DNA of 64,000 nt from the NCBI RefSeq assembly GCF_001644645.1, contig NZ_CP011390.1, positions 4,212,001 to 4,276,000 on the forward strand, in the 5' to 3' direction. The notes beneath the pieces were generated by a model. That model worked only from the letters and a program-made list of their open reading frames with translations. It was not told the DNA's origin and made no database searches. Made by a program: the position numbers and the translations under genes. Below, in pieces: positions 26,997 to 35,917 of the stretch; the stretch's first letter is position 1; every line of letters starts with the position of its first letter. This DNA comes from Flavisolibacter tropicus. Its GTDB lineage: Bacteria; Bacteroidota; Bacteroidia; Chitinophagales; Chitinophagaceae.

Positions 26997-27359
26997 ATGA
27001 AGAGTATTGCAATCATATTTTTGTTTCTTCTTATTGTTACTCAAACACCTTTAGGACAAATACTGAAATTGCCTGTTTTGATTGAGCACTTCTACAACCA
27101 TATGCAACGGGATAAGATATCTTTTTTAGAATTTCTGCAGGATCACTATTCTACGGAACACAATGATGCTGATAAAGCTGAAGACGAACAATTGCCATTT
27201 AAAAATATAGTGCAGCAAAATATTGGTGTTGCTATTATGCCCAACAGCATAATAAATGATTTCTATATAGATCTTGAGATACCAGCAAAAGTAATGATGC
27301 AGGATATCTATATTCCACAGCAACATTTTGGCAGCGTTTTCCATCCGCCTAGGGTGTAG
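26997..27359 (+). CDS. Small exported protein, unknown function
   Basis: A 120-residue protein with a signal peptide (MKSIAIIFLFLLIVTQTPLG). The mature part has the words LIEHFYNHMQRDKISFLEFLQDHY and EDEQLPFKN, a form I associate with short proteins next to metal-efflux or membrane genes in Bacteroidota; this is memory, not proof. It lies 54 bases before a membrane protein gene on the same strand, so both are probably cotranscribed. Confidence 0.7.
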   Translation: MKSIAIIFLFLLIVTQTPLGQILKLPVLIEHFYNHMQRDKISFLEFLQDHYSTEHNDADKAEDEQLPFKNIVQQNIGVAIMPNSIINDFYIDLEIPAKVMMQDIYIPQQHFGSVFHPPRV

Positions 27360-27413
27360 CCTTACTATTCCTCTTTTCCGATTTTTCCCATTATTAATTC
27401 AAAAACTTATTTT

Positions 27414-27911
27414 ATGAATAGTGTTCAAATGCACTTAATGTTAACGCATGTGCCTATTATTTTGTCTATTACAGGATTGGTAATGTTTATTGTGGCATTA
27501 CTGATTAAGAATACTACATTAACAAAAACATCTTATATCATTATTGTCATTGCTGGCGTTGCTTCTTTACCTGTATTCTTTACGGGAGAGGGTACAGAAG
27601 AAGCAATTGAACGAATGCCCGGGGTTTCTGAAGCCATTATTGAAAAGCATGAAGAAATAGCAAAACTTGCAATGGCTTCTATTGTTGCTGCAGGAATTTT
27701 AGCGTTAGCTGCACTGCTTTCTTTCCAGAAGACCATGGTTGCCCGTGTTCTTAAAGTGGTGGTTTTATTGTTAGCTATTGCCTCAAGTAGCCTGATGGCG
27801 CAAACAGCGCATTTAGGCGGGCAAATCAGGCATACTGAAATCAGAAATGCAGCAGGCGGAAGGGATGCACAAGGACTTGGCAAGCAGCAACAAGATCAGG
27901 ATGATGATTAA
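27414..27911 (+). CDS. Four-helix membrane protein (DUF2231-like)
   Basis: A 165-residue inner-membrane protein with four predicted helices (about residues 8-30, 40-58, 86-104, 110-127). LMLTHVPIILSITGL and FFTGEGTEEAIERMPGVSEAIIEKHEEIA resemble the DUF2231-type cytochrome-like membrane proteins, with His in TH and EKHEE as possible haem ligands. The tail is Gln/Asp rich. It follows the exported protein gene and is followed by a terminator at 27944. Confidence 0.75.
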   Translation: MNSVQMHLMLTHVPIILSITGLVMFIVALLIKNTTLTKTSYIIIVIAGVASLPVFFTGEGTEEAIERMPGVSEAIIEKHEEIAKLAMASIVAAGILALAALLSFQKTMVARVLKVVVLLLAIASSSLMAQTAHLGGQIRHTEIRNAAGGRDAQGLGKQQQDQDDD

Positions 27912-27943
27912 TTAACTTATATACATATACACAAATTCCTGGT

Positions 27944-27970
27944 AAACGTTGGGTTGCAGACCCAACGTTT
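27944..27970 (+). terminator. Terminator after the DUF2231-like gene
   Basis: aaacgttggg (27944-27953) pairs with cccaacgttt (27961-27970), loop seven bases, then a T/C-rich tail. Confidence 0.8.
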
Positions 27971-28125
27971 CTTCCTTTCACAGATTTAAATCCTATATTA
28001 AAAATAGCCACCTCCTTCAAAGAGGCTAGCCACAAACCCATATGTAATTGGTGAGTTGTATTTTTGGACAGTCACTGTTCATTGATAGCAATTTTGTACA
28101 TCAATAACTAACATACTACTCAATC

Positions 28126-29457
28126 ATGGCACTATTTAACCGTTTCAATGATCAATCCGACAACTCACCAGCTAAAGAAGAATGGCAAAGCGCTAAGGAG
28201 CACTTAGATAATAACGAGTATCACGAATGCTTGCAAGCACTAGCATGGGGATTTAGAAAAGATGTGAACTATATGCCGCTGTTTCAGTTAGCAACGGATT
28301 GTATGGGCGCAATTGGTGCAGTAGACGAACAAAAACTGTTTGAAGCTGTCTGCAGTAATCAAAATGATGCAAAAGCATATTACGATTTAGGCAAGACTTA
28401 TTCCAGCATTGAACACTACGACTTGGCTCAGGTCTTTTATGAAAAGGCATTGCTACTCGATCCAAAGAATGAAGAATTGCCTCACGATCTTGCGCTTTGC
28501 TATGCCAGGCGATTTAATGTAAGCAAGGCCTTGGAAGTACTTACCAATAATCCACCGAATGACTTCTGGGGTTTGTATTTTCTAAATAAGTGTAAGATCC
28601 TTAACCAGAAAATGGATGGAGTTCAGGAGTTTGTAAATGATCTAATGGCTTTTTTACAAGAACAGCCAGACCAGGAGCGAGTGGCTGTTGCCAAAATGAA
28701 AATAGAGGAGTTGCAAGAGACGGTACAGCGATACAACACCATTCCAACTATTCAAACACATATTCGCGATTGGCAATACATACAATATGGCAGTGTGGTG
28801 CTTGACTATTTTGAAGATAGTGAAGACTATGTAGCAGGTGGCCGCTATGTGGCTAGCTGGGGCTCCATGGAGTCAATTAAGATGCTTGCCAGTAAGTTCA
28901 AACAATTTGTAAATAAGCTTTCTATTTCCATTCAGTCTATTGTTTCACTGCCCGGAAGAGATTCTGAAATTATAGGAAGGGTGTTAGCAAAAGAGTTAGG
29001 TATTGGTTTTAGTTTTTATGATCCAGAAGAAGTTAATCACCAGGCGTTGATTGTGGCAGCCAACAGTTCTTATTTCGATGCCTATGAAGAACTAAGCACT
29101 GTCAACAGCGGGCAAATTCTTTTCGCGGCAAACCACAATTGGTTGGCAAGCACAATGATCAGTCCCGACATCATTGGCTTTATGACACAGAGCTATAGCT
29201 TTCCCTGGAATGGTGGTGGCATGCGCGTTACAGATACGGAAAGCGGCGCTGTTGAAAGCATCCCACCTGACGATCGTTCAGAAGAAGAAATAGCTACTGA
29301 TATTTTCAACATAGAGCCATCATCAGACAATAGTAATGAGCACCTAGAATTTTATCTGGCCCATAAAGACTATCTAAAAGGTATTGGTACATTGTCAGGT
29401 AACAAGCGCTACAATCTTATGATCGAAAGCCCTGTTCCAGGATCTTATTTTGGATAA
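28126..29457 (+). CDS. TPR-containing protein, unknown function
   Basis: A 443-residue cytoplasmic protein. Residues 15-190 are helical with tetratricopeptide repeats (AKAYYDLGKTYSSIEHYDLAQ and FYEKALLLDPKNEE are clear). Residues 200-443 form a different domain with the words GSVVLDYFEDSEDYVAGGRYVA, ISIQSIVSLPGRDSEIIGRV and FYLAHKDYLKGIGTL. The segment IIGRVLAKELGIGF faintly recalls a phosphoribosyltransferase fold, but I cannot show this. It stands alone, with 200 bases of A/T-rich spacer on each side. Confidence 0.8.
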   Translation: MALFNRFNDQSDNSPAKEEWQSAKEHLDNNEYHECLQALAWGFRKDVNYMPLFQLATDCMGAIGAVDEQKLFEAVCSNQNDAKAYYDLGKTYSSIEHYDLAQVFYEKALLLDPKNEELPHDLALCYARRFNVSKALEVLTNNPPNDFWGLYFLNKCKILNQKMDGVQEFVNDLMAFLQEQPDQERVAVAKMKIEELQETVQRYNTIPTIQTHIRDWQYIQYGSVVLDYFEDSEDYVAGGRYVASWGSMESIKMLASKFKQFVNKLSISIQSIVSLPGRDSEIIGRVLAKELGIGFSFYDPEEVNHQALIVAANSSYFDAYEELSTVNSGQILFAANHNWLASTMISPDIIGFMTQSYSFPWNGGGMRVTDTESGAVESIPPDDRSEEEIATDIFNIEPSSDNSNEHLEFYLAHKDYLKGIGTLSGNKRYNLMIESPVPGSYFG

Positions 29458-29652
29458 GGAATTTATAATTCTTTCAGCGCGTGCCTCACACACCGAATAC
29501 TAGTTGAAAAGATACATGGAGAAGGATAACAAGCCCTAGCAGACTAATCACCACTTATCCAATTTGGAACTATCCAAACAATGAAGACCCAATTAAACAG
29601 TAGCAGCATAATTAATCAGCTTGTGTCTATATTCACATAAAACAACTTGCTA

Positions 29653-29925
29653 ATGTTCAAGATACTTGAATCAATTCCCAAAGCCTTGGCTTGGCTACAA
29701 ATTGCTGCTGCTCCATTGGTAATAGGCGGAATTGCAGGTTTCTTTATTTATGCGTACCGGACAGATACAGTTGGTTTGATAGTAGCCATTCTTACAACAT
29801 TCGTTGGACTTGTTTTAGGTATCTTGTGGGCAAATAGTGTTGCAAAGAAAAGAGGCGTTGTAGAACAAATGGCAAGAATAATTGCCAATCCGGAATTAGA
29901 TAGTCAGGAAGGTTTACATTCATAA
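29653..29925 (+). CDS. Small two-helix membrane protein
   Basis: A 90-residue protein with two membrane helices (about residues 15-35 and 42-62), a basic turn after the second helix (NSVAKKRG) and a short acidic tail. No family recognised. The frame opens two codons earlier with a TTG; I use the ATG at 29653. It lies 25 bases before the VOC gene and may be cotranscribed with it. Confidence 0.65.
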   Translation: MFKILESIPKALAWLQIAAAPLVIGGIAGFFIYAYRTDTVGLIVAILTTFVGLVLGILWANSVAKKRGVVEQMARIIANPELDSQEGLHS

Positions 29926-29949
29926 TTGTTAAAAGCATAATCGGAAATA

Positions 29950-30330
29950 ATGAATAGAATGGATCTACCCCTACTGCAAGGCATCGACACCGTCATTGTA
30001 CGTGTCTCCAACATTGAAGTTTCTAAAGACTGGTATATAAATAAACTAGGACTATCATCCATTTGGGATGATCCTAAAATGAAGCTCGTTGTTCTGGATA
30101 CCAAAAGCCCTACCAGCTTAACGCTGTGGCAAACTGATCAATCGGTAATGGTTAACCGTGAAACAGCCTCTTATCCCATCTTCCGAACACCGGATGCTGA
30201 AGCTCTTCGTCAAGAACTATTAAGTAGGGGAGTAGAAGCTGGTGCACCCATTCAAGATGATCACGTAAAATACTTCTTCTTCTACGACCCCGATGGCAAC
30301 GTGTTAGAAGCCTGCCAGGTACATGAATAA
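29950..30330 (+). CDS. VOC/glyoxalase-fold protein
   Basis: A 126-residue vicinal-oxygen-chelate protein. The repeated beta-alpha-beta-beta-beta units are visible: GIDTVIVRVSNIEVSKDWYINKLGL at the N-terminus, and FFFYDPDGNVLEACQ at the C-terminus with the metal-site Glu. Members include glyoxalases, dioxygenases and antibiotic-binding proteins. The exact reaction is unknown. Confidence 0.88.
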   Translation: MNRMDLPLLQGIDTVIVRVSNIEVSKDWYINKLGLSSIWDDPKMKLVVLDTKSPTSLTLWQTDQSVMVNRETASYPIFRTPDAEALRQELLSRGVEAGAPIQDDHVKYFFFYDPDGNVLEACQVHE

Positions 30331-30391
30331 GCAGAGGGTTGTTATTCTATTGGGATTTGGATTTAGATAGCTGGAATTTAACCCTTCGGAT

Positions 30392-31042
30392 TTATTGATT
30401 CTTTTTTTCAAATGGAAAATAATCCACCACATCATACTTCCACACATTGGTTGGGAAAATAACCACCAGGTTGGCAGTCTTGGTGCCAATGTTTTTAAAT
30501 GCATGTGGCATCATCGGTGGAATGTTAACCATATAAGGGCCTTTAATGGTAAACAATGTATCGCCCAAGGCATACATGATCTCGCCATCCATCAATACAT
30601 GCGATTCCTCGCCTTCATGCGTATGCATAGGAGGGTAGCCGCCCGGAAAAGTTTCCGTAATACCTATGGTAAGGTTTTGATACCCAAAACGTTGCCCTTC
30701 CATAACATGTACATATTCACCCGGGCCAGGATTAATGGTTGGCATCTTGTCTAACGTTACCGCATAATCGGAGAAATGCTTCATGCCGGCTGGTGTGAAT
30801 GGACCCGGAACAGTGCGTCTTTCCAAAACTTTGTAAGGGTGGTGTTGCGCATGGAGCTTGATCATTGCCGAATCTGGTGCTGTTTTTTGTTCATTGACCA
30901 GATTACTTAATGGAAAAGTCTCTTTCTTGTTCGTATCGCTTGTGCCGGCAATTTTCGTTTGAGTGGTGCGGCTTTCACAAGCCGAAATGAATACTACTAA
31001 ACAGAGGGCTAAGTAGCGCAGTGTAGATGGTTTCATGATCAT
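30392..31042 (-). CDS. Cupin-domain lipoprotein
   Basis: A 216-residue lipoprotein; lipobox ISAC puts the Cys near residue 22. A conserved cupin barrel follows (about 110-205): PGGYPPMHTHEGEESHVLMDGEI contains the His-x-His...Glu metal motif, and IPPMMPHAFKNIG the last His. Cupins of this type bind metal and act as dioxygenases, isomerases or sensors. An internal ATG at 31036 is an equal start. It is convergent with the VOC gene, 61 bases away, and a MITE-like repeat lies upstream. Confidence 0.88.
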   Translation of the reverse strand: MIMKPSTLRYLALCLVVFISACESRTTQTKIAGTSDTNKKETFPLSNLVNEQKTAPDSAMIKLHAQHHPYKVLERRTVPGPFTPAGMKHFSDYAVTLDKMPTINPGPGEYVHVMEGQRFGYQNLTIGITETFPGGYPPMHTHEGEESHVLMDGEIMYALGDTLFTIKGPYMVNIPPMMPHAFKNIGTKTANLVVIFPTNVWKYDVVDYFPFEKKNQ

Positions 31043-31112
31043 TGCTTTTAACAGTAAAGGATGGTTTTCTTGGGCACTCCTGTTTACTGGACGAACAACA
31101 ACGCATGTACTT

Positions 31113-31278
31113 AGAAGCTGTTTGAGTTAGTTGTTTAGAATTGATGATGAGGGTATTTTGGAGCGAAACGAGGAGGATTTTGTAGCCATAGTCCAAACGC
31201 CTAAGGCGAAAAATCCGACGAAGTTGCAGCCCAAAAGACACCATAAGCAATATCAAATAAGTAATTCAAACAGCTTCT
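31113..31278. mobile_element. MITE-like element with terminal inverted repeats
   Basis: Bases 31113-31129 and 31262-31278 are 17-base terminal inverted repeats (agaagctgtttga...) with one mismatch, bounding a 166-base element without a transposase. The inside carries A/T- and G/A-rich sequence. A spurious reverse frame (30975-31256) crosses it. No obvious target duplication is seen. Confidence 0.75.
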
Positions 31279-31469
31279 TAAATTTACAAAATTAACTTGG
31301 CAATGTTTGGTTAGTTCCTCAAGGGTGGGAGGAGCACTATTCTGGTAATGATTGTAACTTAGCCACACGTTCTATCCCTCCTATCAGATCGCTCGCCGCA
31401 GTTTATGAAAATGGTAGCCGCCTTTACTCTGCAATAGCAGCAGAGCCAACCGGCCTAATACTAACTACC

Positions 31470-32975
31470 ATGACGCAATCCACTACTACGCAAGCCACCA
31501 GTGCAATTGCAGGTGAAGGAACGATCAAGTCAACCGTTACAAAGCCTGCCAAAGAGATCAGTTACAAATCCTTAATAGCCACAGTTATATTTGGATTGAT
31601 CCTTTGGTTTATCTCCCCACCAGAAGGCGTTACGCAAAATGCCTGGCACCTGCTGGCCATCTTTTTAGCTACCATTGTGGGCATTATCACAAAGGCAGCC
31701 AGTATGGGCACTATGTCCGTAGTAGCTATGGCCCTGGTGGCTTTAACCCGGGTGCTGGATCCAAATCCGGTAATGGCAATCACTAAAACCTTAAGCGGTT
31801 TTGGTAATAGTCTCATTTGGCTGATCGTCATGTCATTTTTTATTGCGCGCGGCTTTATCAAAACGGGTTTGGGTACCCGTATTGCCTGTTGGTTTATTAA
31901 GGCAATGGGTAAAACTCCACTCGGTCTGGCTTACAGTCTGAGCATTTCGGAACTGGTACTGGCCCCTGCCATCCCCAGCAATACAGCCCGGTCAGGCGGT
32001 ATCATTTATCCCATTATTAAGTCCATAGCAGGAATGTTTGACACCGATCCTGCCAATGATGCATCCAGGAAGAAGATTGCAGCCTTTCTGACGCTTAGTG
32101 CTTACAATGCCAACATCATTACATCCACTATGTTTTTAACCGCCACAGCCAGCAACCCCCTTTGTCAGCGGTTTGCTGCCGATCTGGGAATCAACATCAC
32201 TTGGGGCTCCTGGGCCATGGCTGCAATGGTACCAGGGTTGGTGGCTTTGATTGTAACGCCCTTGATTATCCGAAAAGTGTTGCCGCCTACATTGAAGGAT
32301 ACAAAACAAGCACTTGTTATTGTAAACGAGAGTTTAAAGGAAATGGGCCCAATAAGCAAGAATGAATGGTTTATGGTCGCCACTTTTTTTATCCTGTTAT
32401 TCCTATGGATCCTTGGCGGCCTGTTTGGTATTGATGCCACTACCACAGCCTTTATAGGCTTAAGCATTTTATTGCTTGGCAGTGTGTTGAACTGGGAAGA
32501 TGTGAAAAGCGAAAAAGCAGCCTGGGACACCATGGTCTGGTTTGCCGCCTTGGTAATGATGGCCAGTAACCTCAACACGCTGGGCTTTATTGGCTGGTTT
32601 AGCAACTGGATCAAGGGTTACATAGCCTCCCTTTCGTGGCTGGCTGCCTTTCCCATTATTATCGTTGTTTATTTCTACAGTCATTACATGTTTGCTTCTG
32701 CTACAGCCCATGTGGCAGCTATGTATGCAGCCTTATTAGGAGTGGGCGTTTCGTTAGGTATACCGCCTTACTTACTGGCATACATGTTAGGTTTTATTGG
32801 TTCAGTGTTTGGAACACTTACGCACTATGGTCATGGACCGGCGCCGGTATTGTTTGGTAGTGGCTATGTTACGGTAAAAGAATGGTGGACCGTAGGAGCT
32901 GTCTTAAGTATCTTTTTTATATTGAACTGGATGGTGGTCGGCGGTGCCTGGTTTAAGGTGCTGGGCTTGTATTAG
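31470..32975 (+). CDS. DASS-family anion:sodium symporter (CitT-like)
   Basis: A 501-residue inner-membrane carrier for di- or tricarboxylates or other anions. It has 12 or so hydrophobic segments. Family signatures are the two substrate-site motifs PSNTARSGG (about residue 170) and ASATAHVAAMYAALLG (about 408), which fits the DASS SNT/SAT pattern. Similar proteins are 2-oxoglutarate/malate translocators of plastids and bacterial citrate or succinate antiporters. The N-terminal 30 residues are hydrophilic. It stands alone. Confidence 0.93.
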   Translation: MTQSTTTQATSAIAGEGTIKSTVTKPAKEISYKSLIATVIFGLILWFISPPEGVTQNAWHLLAIFLATIVGIITKAASMGTMSVVAMALVALTRVLDPNPVMAITKTLSGFGNSLIWLIVMSFFIARGFIKTGLGTRIACWFIKAMGKTPLGLAYSLSISELVLAPAIPSNTARSGGIIYPIIKSIAGMFDTDPANDASRKKIAAFLTLSAYNANIITSTMFLTATASNPLCQRFAADLGINITWGSWAMAAMVPGLVALIVTPLIIRKVLPPTLKDTKQALVIVNESLKEMGPISKNEWFMVATFFILLFLWILGGLFGIDATTTAFIGLSILLLGSVLNWEDVKSEKAAWDTMVWFAALVMMASNLNTLGFIGWFSNWIKGYIASLSWLAAFPIIIVVYFYSHYMFASATAHVAAMYAALLGVGVSLGIPPYLLAYMLGFIGSVFGTLTHYGHGPAPVLFGSGYVTVKEWWTVGAVLSIFFILNWMVVGGAWFKVLGLY

Positions 32976-33033
32976 AAAGGTTGGTCTTTAGTTCTTAAGT
33001 ATAATACCATTTCAATAAAGTAGGAAGTATTAA

Positions 33034-33096
33034 GTTGGTAGTTGGTAGAGGACAGATGGTAGCATCGAACTGCCAACTGTCCTCTGCCAACTGTCA
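33034..33096. repeat. Heptad array forming a hairpin
   Basis: Nine heptads: gttggta, gttggta, gaggaca, then a joint and actgcca, actgtcc. The halves are complementary: 33041-33055 pairs with 33078-33092 with one G-T wobble. It lies between convergent genes and may serve as a terminator. Confidence 0.8.
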
Positions 33097-33135
33097 TCAA
33101 CAAAGGCGCAGTAGTGAAAACTGGTGTCTCTTGCC

Positions 33136-33906
33136 CTACTCATTGAAAAAGCTCACCGCTCCATTATGTAAACTGTAATAGCCGCCTATAATTTTGATCT
33201 CACCCTTATCAATCATTTCCTTAAGCACGGGACTTTTTGCTCGGATGACCTCAATAGAGTTGCGCACATTTTCTTTTACAACAGCTTCTACAAACGCTGA
33301 ATTTTTAGTTGTATGCTCACCTTGTACTTGCTTCGTTTCCTGTATGGCGGGTTGAATATGAGCAAGCAGTGTGGTAATGTTACCGAGTTTCTCTCCGTCA
33401 ATGGCGGCTTTCACCGCTCCACAAGCTTCATGACCCAATACCACTATAAGTTTGGAGCCAGCTACCTTACAGGCATATTCCATGCTGCCCAAAATGTCTT
33501 CGTCAATAATATTGCCTGCTACACGACCTACAAATACATCACCAATGCCTTTGTCAAAAACAGCTTCCACTGGTATCCGGCTGTCGATGCAGGAAAGTAC
33601 AAAGGCTTCGGGATACTGGCCTTCTGCGGTCTCGCGCATCATGGCAGTGTCGTCTTTTAGCGTCAATTGATTATGCTGGTATTTCTGATTACCATCTTGT
33701 AACTCTTGAATGATCTTTTCAGGTGTGAGCTCTTGTTGATTAGCGGCGGTCAATACTTTTTTTCTTACTTCAGCAGCATGTGAGCTACTCTCTTGCAGTT
33801 CACTTTTAGCAGTGCTATTGTTCTGCTTATGATCGGTATTGCCGCAGGCTGCTAATACCTGTTGAAGTGTAAAAGCAATAAGGATGTAGAAACTAATTTT
33901 TCTCAT
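33136..33906 (-). CDS. Beta-class carbonic anhydrase, lipoprotein form
   Basis: A 256-residue beta-carbonic anhydrase that interconverts CO2 and bicarbonate. The zinc ligands are Cys106, His159 and Cys162, with the Asp108-Arg110 dyad in SCIDSR. Unlike most beta-type enzymes it has a signal peptide with lipobox LAAC (Cys21), so it is probably anchored in the periplasm or at the surface. A hydrophilic linker (22-60) precedes the catalytic domain. It is convergent with the anion transporter, which may handle a related carbon pool, but that is speculation. Confidence 0.95.
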   Translation of the reverse strand: MRKISFYILIAFTLQQVLAACGNTDHKQNNSTAKSELQESSSHAAEVRKKVLTAANQQELTPEKIIQELQDGNQKYQHNQLTLKDDTAMMRETAEGQYPEAFVLSCIDSRIPVEAVFDKGIGDVFVGRVAGNIIDEDILGSMEYACKVAGSKLIVVLGHEACGAVKAAIDGEKLGNITTLLAHIQPAIQETKQVQGEHTTKNSAFVEAVVKENVRNSIEVIRAKSPVLKEMIDKGEIKIIGGYYSLHNGAVSFFNE

Positions 33907-34484
33907 GGCTACCTATTTAGCCAATGCTTATTACCCTATTTTAAAGCGGTTGTGCATTTGATAGTAAGCATTCTTGGCTGTTAACAAAGCAGATCATAAG
34001 GCGCTTTCTTTTAGCCTAGAAGGGTAGACGGAGCGTAGGACAGCATTCACATTTTGCGGTCATTTTGCAAGTTGCAAAACGAACAAGATGTAGCAAAAAA
34101 ACCAGCCGCTAATTCTGCAAATACTTATAATGTTGTGCAAGTTGGTGGATGTTGCTATGGAAGAAAAGTTCCTTACTATGTTCTAGTAGTATTTGCTTTA
34201 AATACGGTCAGTTGTGTAGATGTCATTTACTATTTACGGGGACCATAATGCGTGAGCACTGTAAAGGGAGATGCTGCTTTTGTAAGTGGTAATTAGGTTT
34301 CTATGGCTGGACGGCCTTCACTTCGGCTTTATTTTCTTTACTATGAAGCATTCAGCTTATCACACATGGCTAATAAGTTTCATATTAGTTGGCTATAATC
34401 ATCCTAATCCCTAAATCTCCCCAAATCCTGGTTCAGACATCCTCCTCTGCTACTACCTACTACCTACGTTTCTTTATGGCTCCT
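33907..34484. other. Gap upstream of repeat cluster
   Basis: No credible gene. A 64-codon forward frame (34054-34248) has no family match, no signal sequence and no spacing support. A gaacc-ggatttgggg-type repeat word lies inverted at 34402-34437; the same word occurs at 3398-3430. Confidence 0.5.
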
Positions 34485-34710
34485 TCATAGTAAAGCCTAT
34501 GTAAAGCCATAGTAACGTCATGGTAGCCTCTAGGTTCACCCGTATCTTACCCGTACCTCACCCCTACCTCGGGCGTACCTCACCCGTATCTAGCCCCGTA
34601 TCAGGCTATCTATGCACCGTTATAAACTCATAAGAAATAGTAAAGAAATGTGTAATAAGAGGGGCTGTGGATGCCCTAAAAGAGAAGACCCTAAAGATAC
34701 AAAACCAGCC
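34485..34710 (-). repeat. 11-base-phased repeat element, copy B
   Basis: Read on the reverse strand: a head (34710 to 34621) with the 22- and 23-base blocks shared with copy A (34683-34704, 34637-34659), then units of 11 or 12 bases (34610 to 34485), such as gggtgaggtac. Phase, order and unit type match copy A; unit sequences differ. Confidence 0.8.
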
Positions 34711-34739
34711 CCTGTAGAGCAAGTCCTTTCTTTCCCTGT

Positions 34740-34823
34740 ACCTTGTATCTTGTGCCTTGTACCTTGAACATTCCCTTCCTTCTTCATTCTTCATTCCTTG
34801 TTCCTTGTTCAATATTCTCTTTC
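34740..34823. repeat. Heptad array beside element copy B
   Basis: Twelve heptads: accttgt, atcttgt and similar, then cttcatt units, then ccttgtt, ccttgtt and caatatt. The last theme is identical to part of 20881-20999. Confidence 0.8.
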
Positions 34824-34911
34824 TCCTTTCCTCTGCTCCTGCTTACTTTTCTGAACAAAAAAGTACAACATATCATACTTGTATAATCACAGTTGTCTAC
34901 TATCTTTCTGT

Positions 34912-34942
34912 TTTGGACCTTATTTAACGACATCTACCTTTG
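34912..34942 (+). promoter_or_regulatory. Bacteroidetes-type promoter for 35015 hydrolase
   Basis: TTTG at 34912-34915 and TACCTTTG at 34935-34942 are separated by 19 bases, a full match to the Bacteroidetes primary-sigma promoter (TTTG-N19-TAnnTTTG). Initiation near 34949 gives a leader of about 66 bases. Confidence 0.7.
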
Positions 34943-35014
34943 GAGGCTGTAACATTTACTCCCACCCTTCATAAACTCCTACTCTATATTTTGTAATTCT
35001 ATATCCCGCTAACA

Positions 35015-35812
35015 ATGAAAAAGATCCTAATCAGTACATTGATGGGGTTGTTTATAGCATATGTGCTTAGTTGCACGGTGCTTTATTACTACCAGGAAAA
35101 ACTGCTTTTCATGCCCGATAAGTTAGATAAGGGCTATCGGTTTTCATTTCAACAACCATTTGAGGAGATAAATGTTGCCACAAAGCAAGGCGCACTGCTA
35201 AACGGCTTATTATTTAAAGCAGATAGCCCCAAAGGCTTGGTGTTTTATTTACATGGTAATAGTGGCTCGGTTAACCATTGGGGTGATATGGCTAAGCGAT
35301 ATAACAATCTACACTACGATGTTTTCATTCTGGACTATCCAGGTTTTGGAAAAAGTGAAGGTTCCATTTCCAGTCAGGCAGAACTTTTTGATGATATACA
35401 ATCAGCATACAACAACATGAAGAAAAGATATGCGGAAGAAAAGATAGTTGTTCTAGGCTATTCTATTGGTTCTGGCCCTGCTGCTTGGCTGGCTGCTACA
35501 AACACACCTAAACTATTGATATTGCAGGCACCCTATTACAGTATGACTGATATGTTGCACCACATCTATCCAATTATTCCCAACTTTTTGTTGAAGTACA
35601 AGTTTGCCACAAATGAATACGTTAAAAGGTGCAAAATGCCGGTAGTGGTTTTCCATGGCAACCAGGACGACGTGATTTACTATGGCTCATCGCTAAAACT
35701 AAAAGCAGAAATGAAAGCAGCCGACACGTTAATAACACTGAACAGACAAGGGCACGACGACATTACGTATAATGCTGACTATATCAAAGCCATAGGTAAG
35801 ATCCTTCACTAG
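35015..35812 (+). CDS. Membrane-anchored alpha/beta hydrolase (ABHD13/BEM46-like)
   Basis: A 265-residue protein with an uncleaved N-terminal helix (residues 5-25) and a serine-hydrolase domain. FYLHGNSGSVNHW gives the oxyanion hole, LGYSIGSGPAAWLA the nucleophile elbow, GNQDDVIYYGSS the acid and RQGHDDI the histidine. The layout and words fit the BEM46/ABHD13-like group (YPGFGKSEG). Substrate unknown. It has a clear promoter of its own. Confidence 0.9.
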   Translation: MKKILISTLMGLFIAYVLSCTVLYYYQEKLLFMPDKLDKGYRFSFQQPFEEINVATKQGALLNGLLFKADSPKGLVFYLHGNSGSVNHWGDMAKRYNNLHYDVFILDYPGFGKSEGSISSQAELFDDIQSAYNNMKKRYAEEKIVVLGYSIGSGPAAWLAATNTPKLLILQAPYYSMTDMLHHIYPIIPNFLLKYKFATNEYVKRCKMPVVVFHGNQDDVIYYGSSLKLKAEMKAADTLITLNRQGHDDITYNADYIKAIGKILH

Positions 35813-35917
35813 TACATAATAATGATCCAATGCGTTTTTCGCTTTACAACAACTGTTTATAGGAACAAAGTATGTTTCTTTCTCTTGTTCCTTTGGTAAG
35901 TTAAGAAATAGCATCAT

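Noticed and set aside
30975..31256. 93-codon reverse frame
   Set aside because: It runs through the MITE-like element and the start of the cupin gene in another frame; no protein features.
33034..33096. CRISPR array
   Set aside because: Units are 7 bases without regular repeat and spacer; no cas gene is present anywhere in the window.
34054..34248. 64-codon forward frame
   Set aside because: No signal sequence, domain or conserved spacing; composition fits non-coding A/T-rich DNA.
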